From: Agelaius tricolor | Lineage: Eukaryota > Chordata > Aves > Passeriformes > Icteridae | Reading direction: 5' to 3' | Assembly: GCA_023055355.1 (NCBI GenBank) | Contig: JALJCS010000004.1 | Coordinates: 30,904,744 to 30,968,743 of the forward strand | Length of the DNA: 64,000 nt | Shown here: piece by piece, positions 24,534 through 36,049 of the stretch | How the letters are laid out: each line of letters starts with the position of its first letter | Position numbering within the stretch: the first letter of the stretch is position 1 | Translations under genes and position numbers: made by a program | The notes under the pieces: generated by a model | The model's database searches: none | What the model was told of the DNA's origin: nothing | Seen by the model: the letters and a program-made list of their open reading frames with translations, nothing else

Positions 24534-25089
24534 AATGTCAATTTTTTTTCACCAGCATACATAAATTTCAGTGAACCAGGAGGAGGAGGGGGGGAGGAAA
24601 TCTCATTATTTGACATTTATTTCTGCACCATCCAGTTTTACCCCCTTAGAAACTCAAGAAATAAGTTCTACTGTGTAATAGGTTGTTAGATCCACTGCTA
24701 AGGGTAGCAAGTCACTGTGCTATATTGCCCTTACTACCCTTGTATACAACATTCAGTTAAAAAACAACCTGAAGTTACTTGTTTTCCTTTAAGTTTCCTT
24801 TAATATTTAACTAATTATTAAGGAGGAGGCAGTGTTTACTTTCCCTTTCCTGGAGTATTTGTCAAGTTTAACCAGATGCAGTAGAAATTTGTATTTTTTG
24901 TCTCAAATTTGCATGTGGAACTACTCCTTGCTCTTCAGTCTTCAGACTGTTTGCAAAAGAAGGCTAGTGAATAGAAGTCATATGGAAAGCTACTTCTATG
25001 AGTGTATTTGTTATTGCATTGGTACTAATATTCTGGTTTATTCTGCAGACTTGGCTGTAGGCAAAACTGAAAAATACTGGAATCTATTT

Positions 25090-25815
25090 CCCGAATCACA
25101 TAATAATTAAGGTCGGAAAAAAATTCCAAAACCATTGAGTTCAACCTCTGACCATCACCACCCTGCCAAATAACTCACAGCACTAGATGCCATGTCTAGT
25201 CATTTCTTAAACACTCCGAGGGGTGGTGACTCCAACACTTCCATGGGCAGCCCATTCCAATGCTTGGCAACCCTTTCAGTGAAGGAAGTCCTCCTGATGT
25301 CCAACCTGAACTGCCCTGACCACAGCTTGAGGCCATTTCCTCTTGTCCTGTTACTTCTTAGCAGGGAGAAGAGCCAAACCCCACCCAGCTATACCCTCCT
25401 TTCAGGCAGTTGTAGAGAGTGATAATGTGCCCGAGCCTCCTTTTCACCAGCCTGAACAACCCCAACTCAATCAGCTGCTCCTCACAGAACTTGTGCTCCA
25501 CAGTTACACCAGCTCCACTGCCCCTCTCCAGACACGCTCCAGCAGCTCCATGTCCTTCCTGGAGTAAAGGGCCCAAAACTGAGCACAGGATTTGAGGTGC
25601 AGCTGCACCAGTGCTGAGTACAGGGGGACAATCCCTGCCCTGCTCCTGCTGGCCACACTATTGCTGGCACAGGCCAGGATGCCATTGGCCTTCTTGGCCA
25701 CCTGGGCTCACATTCAGTCACTGGCCCCAGCACCCCCAGGCCCTTTTCCTGTGAGCAGCTTTCCAGCCACTCTGTATCAGCTTGTGGCACTGCCTGGGGT
25801 TGTTCTGCATAAACT
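25090..25815 (-). mobile_element. CR1 LINE 3' fragment
   Basis: A fairly well preserved CR1 copy in reverse orientation lying between the AK3 and CDC37L1 3' ends. Its 3' end (gaatcacataataattaaggtcgg) is at about 25095 and it runs through the standard blocks to cctggggttgttctgcat at 25810. Confidence 0.9.
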
Positions 25816-26513
25816 AAAAACTGGAGGTAGGCTATGAGCACTGAACTTTTGAAATTAGTATGTCATCCAAACCTACATAAAATCAGGGCAATTCAGTAAT
25901 GGATGAAGAATATGTACGGATACCATTACCTGAGGCATAAGCTGTCATTGCTAGTCTTCCAATTAAAGTATACATTTTTATAGACAGACCTGCTGTAATA
26001 GCAGCAAGTTAGAAAAGCACAGCAGAGTGCTGGAGTGCAAGATTCTGTTGTCTAGAAAATGTATTTGGATTTCCAGCTTCTTAAACAAGAAGCTTTTAAT
26101 GCTTTTCCACTTAATGTTTGAGTTGACAATGTCAGAAACCCACTTTGGTTGAACAGCATATGAAGTAACGTGCATGACACTTCCCTATGTGACTTGTAAC
26201 AAAGCTTTTTGTTTAAACTGAGGTCTTAGCCTAACCCTTGTACAAGTTTCCTTCCTCAATGACTTCAACCACAACAAGACTTGGGTTTAAAAAAATAATT
26301 CTGAAGTTAGCCTGATGAACAAGAAGAGAATCAGACTCCCAGAAATCATACAACCCAGTATTCATTTGTAGACAAGTGTTGTTATGTTTTAGGATTAAAC
26401 CAAGTTATGTTTAATGAAAGTACAATATAACATTTATATCCCCTTAGAAGAGGTAGAAAGCCAGTGTTTTAATCTAATCCATTCAGATCAGAAATACTGA
26501 TACCAGATACTAA

Positions 26514-26519
26514 TTTATT
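26514..26519 (-). terminator. Candidate CDC37L1 poly(A) signal
   Basis: AATAAA on the minus strand, about 490 nt beyond the CDC37L1 stop. Other AT-rich hexamers nearby could also serve. Confidence 0.35.
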
Positions 26520-27009
26520 GCTATTAGTGATAACCAAATTTGAGAGCTTCTACTGTCAGCAAGGTAGCATGAATACAGTTGCAATCTCCAATATTCAGAG
26601 TAAAACATATCCACATCTGTAGTAAGACAATAGCAGATTCTACCAAGAATCTGCTGCTTCTTGTAAACATTGTATTTGTGCAGATGTTTAATTTCTAAAA
26701 TCATGAAAGGCAAGGTTAGTAGCAGAAAACACATCCAGTTTCACATTCGGCAATATAAGAACCCTGCTCTTCAAGGACAACTAAAAACCTAGCAGCACAT
26801 TTCAAACAATATTACAAGGTTTTTCTTAATTACCCACCCTTCAAAGTCCCTCCCCACCCCCCCAAATCAAATCAAAACAACAAAAATCTGACACGAAAAA
26901 TAAAGTGCAGTACCCAGAAAAATAAGTGTCAAGAAAATAGCCATGTTTGTTTCTTTGGGGAAAAAAAAAAGGGAAATAAAAGAGTACTTGGCCTCAGTCT
27001 TAAAAAGTA

Positions 27010-27111
27010 CTAAAATGTGTCCATCATTTTGGATTCTTCTTCATCTCTTTGTATCACAGAGTTGAAACTGCAGTCATCTGTGTTTATGGAACCTTGTAGA
27101 TCTCCTGTGTT
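27010..27111 (-). CDS. CDC37L1: CDC37L1 exon 7 (terminal coding exon)
   Basis: Encodes the last 33 residues, including DDCSFNSVIQRDEEESKMMD, to the stop TAG at 27012-27010. Confidence 0.94.
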   Translation of the reverse strand, partial: NTGDLQGSINTDDCSFNSVIQRDEEESKMMDTF

Positions 27112-30100
27112 CTGCAACAGATGAAAAACTGACAGCTTAATGCTTCATAATTATATAGATGGAGGGAGAGAGAGAGAGAAACAAAGACTGTTTCCATTGT
27201 CCATCTTATGATGAGACAAATTTACAATAGAAAGGAAGTAAGATCTGAAAACATCCTCCACCCCTATTTTGTCACTGTGTCAAGAATTTTTTAAATTTGC
27301 TAGCATAGCTTGTATTTGATCTTAATACTTCTAGCACCTAACTGCACATTTATATAAAATTCAGCTGTTTGATCTACCTCCGAGAAGTACTTTAATCAAA
27401 TTATTTCAAACAAGTACTTTCAATTGTGACTCCTTACTAATACATAATTTTTGACAATCTTTTAAGTTGTTTCTTCATTACAGAATGTGGCCATAACTGG
27501 AACTGCAAAAAACACCTAAGCATACCCTTTTATAGGAAGACTTTCCTTAAACTTGACTTCTCTTGCCCAGAGAAGTTGTGAGGTCCCTGGTAGTGTTCAA
27601 GGCCTGGCTGGATGGGGCTGTCTGGCCTATGAAAGGTGTCCCTGCCATGGCAGGGAGTTTGGAACTAAATGATTTTTAGGGTCCACTCCAACTCAAACCA
27701 TTCTATGATTCTGTAACTTACTTGACTGATCCCATGATTTTACACTGCTTGTGGTGATGACTGGGAATACAGTTCTAAGATCTGATCAGATTTATCATGC
27801 AGTGTTTATTTTAGGAATGAAAATGTAAAGGCAATGAACAAACATATACTTTTGACCTTTTGCTGATGCTCTGAATTCCAGCAAGTAAAAAGAAAGGCCA
27901 TAAATGCCTTGTGTATTAATAACACTGCATGATATATCCTAAGCACTAGCAATTCAAGAAATAATCCTCTTTATAGCTCAGAAAGGTACAGCTTCTCTAG
28001 TAGGACCTAATCCTGCTTTAGTTAAATTAAATTTTGGAAAAATAAACCTACCTGGAAAAAAGATGTCCATTCTCCCACACAGCCAGGACTGACATTGAGA
28101 TCATGGAGTAACATGGTTTGAAAGCCATGTGATTGTGACCAGATTCTCACTCTCGCCTTGAATGCCTCAAGTTCACTTTTAAAGGCCTCAAAGTAGCCTT
28201 CTCCTGTCTGCAAAGAAAAAAATTAAGTATTTGTTCTTTAGTCATTTGTTCTTTTGAATTGTAAGCTTACACAGTGCTGAAAAAAATCCAGGCAGTAATG
28301 ACACGTTATACCTTTTGGGGAGTAACAACTGTGAACAACTCAGGGATAGAGTTAGTCAATTTAAAGTTATGTTTCATGCAGATTTCTTTTTAAGACAATC
28401 TGTAGCATTTATATGCATAAGTAAAGTAGCTGATTTATCTGAGAACATGTAAAACCAAACCTAATTTGAGCCTGTAATTTATTCCAACTCAGAAGGTATC
28501 CTTACAACAGGTGCTTGTTGAAGCCCTTAGATCAAAAGTAAAGCACAAACTAACCCACATTTTAACTACACTAGTTTAGGCAACATTAAGATCCATTAGA
28601 GTCTTGAACAACTGAACAGTCTATAGCAAATCACAGTTTCAGTTTTCCCACCTTTTTCCTACGAAGCTCTGGATTGCCCTATTTCAGTCATGAGAAAGGG
28701 ACACTTTATATAGCTGCCTCACAGTAAGGGGGAGACTTTGAAAACGTGTGTAATTAGTCAATAGTCAGACCAGTTTAAGATCAGTTCGTGTTTGCTGTTC
28801 TTACTTAGTTATTACTCGTCTGTGACACACCTGCTGTCCTCCAGCCGCATCTTGCTTTCCACCTACAAGCAAAATCCGCTAAGCTTTCATTAGCGGAACC
28901 AGAATTATAACAAAGTGTTCTATCTAGAAAATAATTGCTATCAAAACTCTTTCCCATAAGCCTAAATCAGTCAAAAATTTCTTTAGCCTCACATGGTTGG
29001 GAAGAAATCCCTTCTAAAACACTTGTATCGTATCAAGAGTTTCTCACATTATTACCCAAGTTGACTTACTTTGGCTTTTTGGAAAAAGAGACGAAAACAT
29101 CCTCTTGGATCCACATTGCAGCTTCTGGCAATTTCTATAATAAACTGCATTACAACTGCTTGGTGTGCTACTTGCTCCATCAGAGCTCTTTTCTGAAAAA
29201 AAGTTAAAGTCATGATTTAAAGATATATTTCTAAAATTCAGCAGAATTTCCTTTTGTTCCAGTTCCTAAGCAGATGTGAACTGATGCTTACAGAAATAAG
29301 AGGACTCATAGTTAGCTATAACTAGACATAAATGTGACAATGCACTATCAATAAAGTAGAGAGGGCTGGAAGAACAGTTAAACAGCTAATGAATTTGGTC
29401 ACATTTCTACTGTGCAAATAGGAAAATGTGTGCTTCCAAAGATTTAAACATCTTCATACCTGTTCAGCTTCTAGATGAAAACACCACAACATGAGATATC
29501 TAGATGTTTCTTCACATACAAGGTATGGGTGATCAGACAAAAACCTTTGACTATCATCCCATCTGCTCAGCATGCCTAATAAGAGAAACACAGTTAAGAT
29601 ATTCTAAACAGATAAATGATTTAATGCAGCAAGGAAATTACCTGTATTGGTACCAAGTATACATAACAACTTGGCAATTTACTAACCTCAGAATAACAGC
29701 ATGCAGCTAAATTTGGGGGTTTTATTTATACATCTATCAATGCTGAAAGAGCATCACTAGAAGGCATAATTAGTCTTTGAAGATACTAAAAGCAGATTAT
29801 AACAGTCATGCACTTCTAGTAATGCTGATAATTTATTTTTAATCAGTCCTCACAAGCTAACAAAGTGGTGCAAATATCTGTTAATTACAACACCAAATAG
29901 CTTAAAAAGTTTGTGGGCAGATATTTACATTAAGTGATTCTAACAAACACAAATCCTCTAAATGTTTGCAAATAAAAACACAAAGAACAGAACCTGTAAT
30001 CTGTCAAAAATTAAAGCATATAGTTTGCTAGACTTTTAGAGAATTCAAATTAATTATACAAACACCTTGATCTCAAAAAACAAACCCAGTATTTCCAGTA

Positions 30101-33100
30101 TTGGAAAGTTAATTAGAACTTTGAATGGTAGTATCATGGCACTAGCTTCAAGTAACAAGCCAAATGTAAAAATCAGAACTCAATACTCATAGCACTTCCA
30201 GTTGTCCTATCTCTGACAGTCATTATTGGCAACAGGTACCAGATGTACAGCTTCACCCGTCTATCAGCACGTAAGTATAACAGGGCTAAAGATAATTCAA
30301 TGGTAATGACCTGAGCTAATCTTAATTCTAGCAAACAAATGCTGAAAGAGAAAGCAACAGGTTGTATTTCTTTTAGACTATTTTCAAGTTACTCTGTGCA
30401 AGTTCTTCATTGTTTTGAAGCCAGAAGAGGATCCAGAAGCAAGACTCATGCAATATAGCGGAGTCCACACTGCCTCTTGGCAGAGCTAGCATGGAACAAG
30501 TGACTTCAGAAAGCATTAATGTACTGTGGCTTTCTACAATGGACTTATGTATCACAAATTAAAATAATAACATGGCTTTGAACTCAGGAAGTATTAAAAA
30601 AAATTACCTTCTGTAGTAAGGTTGCTTCTTTAACAGTCTAATTTGAATTTAGACAAAGAGTAATTTTGCCCAACTCTCAGCTAGGAAGCCTACAAGATAG
30701 CCTCTTCTTTTTTTACCTGCTGAAATGCACAGCAGGAGAGATATTTTCTAATTCCAATATCATTACACTGAATAGTTAAGGTACTTAAGAGAACCTGTGC
30801 CTATTACTACTATTTGCATACTCTTGACAGTGTTGTGCCTTTACTTGATACTTGAAAGGCTTGCTAAGGTTAACAGGGCTCAAAGCCCTTTCTTTAAAAC
30901 CGCTTTAAGTCCCCCAGAAGCCAAAAAAAAAAAAAACGTAAAAACAACTTTGTAAGAACAACTGAATTCTGCCAATCCAGTCTTATTCTTGATTGTTCCA
31001 GAATTCCAAATATGGCAATACTATACTATAGCACGAAACCAGCCCGAATGGCAAGCACTTCAGAGAACCATACAAATTTTAGATTACAAGATCAGCTTTG
31101 TGCTCAGTCGAGTTTAACAATTACGATAGAGCTAAAGTGACACCTAGTGGAAAACTAAGTATAGTTTTAAACGCACAATCCTGAGCACACATACTCTCAG
31201 TGTAGGTGTTAACAAATATGTCCATTTAATCAGCCATTACCCTTATAAATTAACAGGTAACAGAAAATCATTTAATAAAAGATTTAACTTCATCTCCTTT
31301 AAAAAAGGAGAGAGCCATGGATGACCCATCCACTTATATATACATGACTTATATGTCTAGGAATGTCCCCGTCTTTTCCCACTGGTGTGGAATATCCCTG
31401 GAGTCCTGATAAAATAAAACTGAACAGTCTGTCATTTAGGTCTTTCATTTATTAGTATTCATTCTGTACAAGAAGGAGCAAACCAAAAAATTCTGTAGGA
31501 ACCACAAGATGTTGGAAAAGCAGACTCACCGAAGTGTCTAATCTTTTGTTCATGTTTTTGCATAAGTGGTTCAGACACAGACTCATCTTCAATTTCTTTT
31601 CTTTTTTGATTAATAAAACTCTGAGGAAGAGAAAGATTGTACTATTACATAAAATCCACACATACTCACATACCGTTTAGTGACATAAAGGAGTTATTAT
31701 ACTTTAACATATTACTATTTAAATGGCTATGTTCTAATTTTAGAGTTGTATCATATTTGAGGAGGATTTTTTTCAGAAAGTGTCTTACCTAGTAACAGAA
31801 TTTCAAAGTTTCCTTATAATCTCTGAAAAACTTCTGTTTTCATACAGGAACTTACTGATTTGTTAGTAATGAGAATCATGTACATTGCAGTCTGGATCAG
31901 GAGAAATTAGGAGATGTGATAGTGATGAGAAACTCATTTTTGCTTTTTTATATTCTTCATGTCTATTTGTAGCTGTGTAGCCTGTTATTGTATAGCTATA
32001 TAGATTCATAGCTAGAATTTTACCTACTTGGTTAGCAAGAAAGACAAAATACATTCCTAAAACCTCAATCCTTATCTAGTTTCTTCTGAAGCCAAGGACA
32101 ACACTCTACCATAAAGCAGTGGAGAGGAACTGGGGCTTCAGAAGAGGGCATAGTACCTCAACATCTGTGTTTCTAATTAGACATTCTTGTCAATTATGCT
32201 AATTTGCTACCCTTACAAAACTGTAGTTGCTCTAGGTCACATATGCACCTTCAGTGCATTTTTCAGCGTGTATTTTGGGACCCTTCACAAAAAGTTAACC
32301 ACATTTATCACCTGACTGTGTCTGGCTTGTGACTTTAGGGCTCGGTAAAAGGCAATGATAGCTGTTGAAATTAAATTGTGAAATCAAAGATAAGATCCTA
32401 CTATTAAAAAAAGCTCATGCTAAATAATTTGTATTACAGTAGACAGTATTAGAGGCAAACTAACACTTTCATATTCTGGGTCGGATTGGACATTTAAAGA
32501 CCAATGAGTTTCAACCATCCCTGCCCAGGCAAGAACATCTTCCACTGGATTAGGTTGCTCCAAAACCAGTCTAATCTGACCTCTGTTGCTTCTAGGGATT
32601 GGGTATCTACAGCTTCCCTGGGTAACTGGTTCCAGCATCCTGATATCATAATAATAAAAAAGAATCTTCCTTACATCCAATCTAAACCTACCATCTTTCA
32701 GTTTAAAGCCATTCCCTCTTGTCCTGTCAGCACAGCCTGCGATAAAAAATGTTTTTCTCCCTCTTTCTTATAAGGTCCCTTTAAATACTGAGAGGTCATA
32801 TGAAGGTAAATTAGGGCTTCCTGGATCCTTCTTTTCTTCAAGCTGAACAACCCCAGCTCTCCCAGCCTTTCCTCATAGGAAAGGTGTTCCAGCCCTCTGA
32901 TCAGCTCTGTAGTGCTCCTCTGGAGCTGCTCCAACAGGCGTCCTTCTTGTATTGGGGACCCCAGAACTGGGTGCATTACTTTGGGGTGGGTCTCAGCAGA
33001 GCAGAGGGGCAGAATCCCCTCCCTGGCCCTGTTGCTCACCCTGCTCTGGATGCAGCCCAGGACACGTGTGGCTCTCTGGGCTGTGAGTGCCCATGGCTGG

Positions 33101-35597
33101 GTCATGTCCAGCCTCTCAGCCACCAGCACCCTAAGCCCTTCTGGGCAGGGCTGCTGGGATCTGTTCATCCCCAGCCTGTGCTGAGACTGGGGGTTGCCCT
33201 GACCCAGGTTCAGCACCTTGCACATGGCCTTGTTAAAACACATGAGATCCCCGTGGACCCACTTCTGCATCTTGTTCAGGTCCTCTGGAAGGTTTCCTTC
33301 GCATCTAATACTGCACCACTCAGCTTGATATCATCTGCAAACTTCCTGAAAGTGCACCCAATCTGTCTGTTTAATTTTAATAAAGACAATAAATAACACT
33401 GGTCCCAGTACAGACCCCCGAAGGACACCACTGGCCCCTGGTGTCCATTGGACTCCGAGCCATTGACCACTACCCTTTGCATGCCACCAACCAACCACTT
33501 CCTTATCCACCTAACAGTTCACTCATCAAATCCGTCTCTCTCCAGTTTAAGAGAAGGATGCTGTATGAGACCACATCCAAGGCTTTGCAGAAGTCCAGAT
33601 AAATGACATCTGTCACCCTTCACCTGTCCACTGATGCCATCACCTCGTCACTGATAAGGCCACTGAAGAATTGGTCTGGCAGGACCTGCCCTTGGTGCAC
33701 CTGTGCTGTCCTGAACCACCTCCCTGTCCTACGTGTGCCTGAGCACAGCTCCTAGAAAGGTCTATTCCATGGTATATTCCATGACCTTCCCAGGCACAGG
33801 GGTGAGTGACATATTGTGTTTTTGTTCTGTACAAGACACAGAAGACACTCAGAGACTATTAACAACTGGAATGAACAAAACAGGCTAGCACTTGCTTCCA
33901 CGCACAATGATGTAGGTCATACCTTATTAAAAACTTCTTTACTAACAGGATCTGTGTTCCATAGATTCTGTCGTTCCCTCTGGTTTAGCGCTTCTTCTTT
34001 TCTTCTCCACTCTTCCTCCCTCCATCTCAACTCGGCAGCTTCAGTCCTTGCTCGAGCAGATTCCTGATCAGAGGATTCTGAATTATGCAGTGCTAAATTA
34101 CCAAATTTTTGCTGGGCTTCTGCTAGGTTCCATGTGCATTCTACAGAGTGCTTCACAAACTCTCTTTCTTTTTGGCAGGCTAATTCAATCCCTTGGCTGT
34201 ATGTCTGTGAGGAAAATCAGACATGGTATTTATGGAGAGAAAATTGTTGATTTACAGTTTCTATAGAAGCAGACTGGCCTAAATCCCAAAGCTAATAATA
34301 ATGCACCTGGAAGGCACCTTAGATATGCAGCATTATAATAGCAGAAGTGATGAAGCATGGCAATGTACAGCTATGTCTTCTAGAAAGAGATTTCCAATTC
34401 AAGTCACCCTAAGTTTATTAAGTGTATTTGCAGAATCATGGATCATGTGCTGCTATCAGTAATAGTCTCCAGACTGCAAAAATACTTTTGACACAGCTGA
34501 AATCCCTCTGGCTGTCTTAGGGCTGGAACATTAGCAGCAGCCAAGTGTGAGAATACTCTGAATATACACTTCTGATAAGAAAGTATTGGGCTTACGATGT
34601 CAGATCACAACAGTAAAGTAACTGCTGCTCCCTGCATTTCAGTATTAGTACCCAAACAAATGGCCAACATCTTCTCTCGAACTGACACAAGAAGTGGTAT
34701 TTAAGTTATAAAGCGGCCAAGGCCCAGCACAAACACATGCTCCTTCAGGTCAAATCTGTTGCGGATGTCACCACTCATAACTGGGAGAGAAAAGGGACAT
34801 CTTAAGCAACCCTATTTATATTATTTCCAGGTGTGTGCTCAGAATTCACACTCACTAATATGCCAAGCCTTTCTCACCAAGAGTGAAGAAAAATGCATCC
34901 ATATGCATTAGTTCCTCAGCCTTCCACTGCCACGTTATGAAATCTGCAGTGCTGATAGCCTCTGGTAGGGGCACACGAAGGACAATTTGTGAAAGACTAT
35001 CTGAAGGAAACTTTAACGCAAGTAAATCAAACTTATTGTCCCAACTTTGTCTGAGAACTACAGCATTTTTATTTCTGCAGTAACAAGAAGAAAATTCCAC
35101 CGTTGGAAAAGTAACGTCATGGCAGCTGCTTGTGAGACCACACAGAACTCCTTACAACGCGTTTATAAATCGCCGCCTCGCCCTGGCCAACAGAGAAAAA
35201 CACCGCCTACCTATCCGCTCCTTGGGCACGGGGACGCTGGGATAACTCAGCCCAGCTCCTTCCGCATCGCCTGCCCGCGGTGGAGCTGCTACCAGGGCGG
35301 CCCGCCAGACCCCACCTGTCCCCACCGGCCCTCGGAGCCCCGGCGGGCGCTCCGGCACGGCCCCGGCTCGGCACGGCGACCCCGCTCCCGCCACCGCCCC
35401 TCCGCGGGCCGCGCCGCCCAGCACCGACCCGCACCGCGCCCCCGGGCGCCAGACGCGGGGAGAGGGGCCGGGGCTGCGGGGCACGGGCGTACCTGCACCT
35501 CCGGCAAGCGCTGGCGGAAGGCGGCAGCCTGTGTCCGCTCCTCGTCCTCCTCCTCCGGGGCGCCGCCGTCCCGGGAGCGCGGCAGCCACAGCGCCAT
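27010..35597 (-). CDS. CDC37L1: CDC37L1 (Harc), CDC37-like Hsp90/Hsp70 co-chaperone (complete, seven exons)
   Basis: CDC37L1 binds Hsp90, Hsp70, Hop and p23 as a cytosolic co-chaperone. On the minus strand, exons 35493-35597, 33923-34204, 31530-31620, 29460-29575, 29070-29192, 28052-28207 and 27010-27111 join in frame (975 nt, 324 aa). Exon 2 holds a long Glu/Arg-rich coiled coil; exons 3-5 hold the conserved CDC37-type middle domain (QKHEQKIRHFG, SDHPYLVCEET, CNVDPRGCFRLFFQKAK). The acidic C-terminus ends in KMMDTF. The protein is slightly shorter than the mammalian one (about 337 aa), mainly in the divergent N-terminus and exons 6-7. All splice sites are GT-AG and the phases agree. The start is set by the CpG-island ATG at 35597. 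The gene is tail to tail with AK3. Confidence 0.96.
27563..27716 (+). mobile_element. CR1 LINE 3' end
   Basis: Short forward CR1 tail: agaagttgtgaggtccctgg ... caaggcctggctggatgggg ... aaccattctatgattctgta. Lies in CDC37L1 intron 6, opposite to the gene. Confidence 0.93.
28052..28207 (-). CDS. CDC37L1: CDC37L1 exon 6
   Basis: 156 nt, phase 0 to 0. Encodes GYFEAFKSELEAFKARVRIW and a less conserved linker. Confidence 0.93.
29070..29192 (-). CDS. CDC37L1: CDC37L1 exon 5
   Basis: 123 nt, phase 0 to 0, after a ttttttcag acceptor. Encodes KRALMEQVAHQAVVMQFIIE, then CNVDPRGCFRLFFQKAK. Confidence 0.96.
29460..29575 (-). CDS. CDC37L1: CDC37L1 exon 4
   Basis: 116 nt, phase 1 to 0. Encodes MLSRWDDSQRFLSDHPYLVC, then ETSRYLMLWCFHLEAEQ. 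Confidence 0.96.
31530..31620 (-). CDS. CDC37L1: CDC37L1 exon 3
   Basis: 91 nt, phase 0 to 1. Encodes SFINQKRKEIEDE and EPLMQKHEQKIRHF, strongly conserved in the family. Confidence 0.95.
32490..33810 (-). mobile_element. CR1 LINE fragment, 1.3 kb, in CDC37L1 intron 2
   Basis: The longest clearly aligned CR1 near the housekeeping genes. The 3' end starts at about 32490 (aaagaccaatgagtttcaaccatccctgcc), and the copy continues into ORF2 C-terminal sequence (acaccactggcccctggtgt, aaggctttgcagaagtccag). It lies in the same orientation as the host gene. Open frames here are shadows of the LINE. Confidence 0.93.
33923..34204 (-). CDS. CDC37L1: CDC37L1 exon 2
   Basis: 282 nt, phase 0 to 0. Encodes TYSQGIELACQKEREFVKHS, NLAEAQQKFGNLALHNSES and the Glu/Arg-rich coiled coil ending SKEVFNK. 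Confidence 0.96.
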
Positions 35598-35960
35598 GCC
35601 CGGTGCCGTCCCGGCGGCGCGACCCGTTCGCCGGAACTGGGGTAGCGACACTTCCGCCGATGGCAGCGAGGCCGGGAGCACCCGCCCTCGGCACGTCGGG
35701 AGGAGCGAGTGGCGAACGCGCCTCAGGGGCGGTAATATAAAGGCAGCGGGGCCGGCGGGGCGGGCCCTGCCGCGGGTCCGCCTCGGCCCCGGCTCCGCCC
35801 CGGCCCCAGCTCCCGCCCTTGCCGTGGGTGGCGCCTCTGTCCGTGCCTCCGCCTTTGTGCCTGCTTCGTCGCGGTCTCTGCCGCTGGCCCTGTCCTGTGC
35901 TGTCAGCTGTCCCTATGCCTTTCCCTAATCCTGCCTTTTCCGTGCCTCTGGAAGGCCGCT
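35160..35960 (-). promoter_or_regulatory. CDC37L1 CpG-island promoter
   Basis: A sharply bounded CpG-rich block around the CDC37L1 start codon at 35597. The upstream part (35600-35960) is where the minus-strand transcript should begin. Several long open frames on both strands are composition artefacts. Confidence 0.75.
35493..35597 (-). CDS. CDC37L1: CDC37L1 exon 1
   Basis: Encodes 35 residues, MALWLPRSRDGG followed by an acidic run (EEEDEE) and RLPEVQ, ending in phase 0 at a GTACGC donor. The N-terminus is poorly conserved, so the start rests on the ATG, the donor and the CpG island. Confidence 0.85.
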
Positions 35961-36002
35961 CACCTTCCTGCAGGCTGCTGCACGGCACTGGCAAACAACC
36001 AC

Positions 36003-36019
36003 GTGTGTGTGTGTGTGTG
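36003..36019. repeat. (GT)n microsatellite
   Basis: A 17 bp GT run followed by an AT run at the edge of the CDC37L1 CpG island. Confidence 0.85.
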
Positions 36020-36049
36020 CATATATATACGATCCTTCAGTCCTAAGAG

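Noticed and set aside
32698..33396. Overlapping open frames of 170-190 codons
   Set aside because: They lie wholly within the CR1 copy and show no intact reverse transcriptase.
35047..35994. Open frames of 280-293 codons on both strands
   Set aside because: GC-rich composition of the CDC37L1 promoter; only 35493-35597 on the minus strand is supported as coding.
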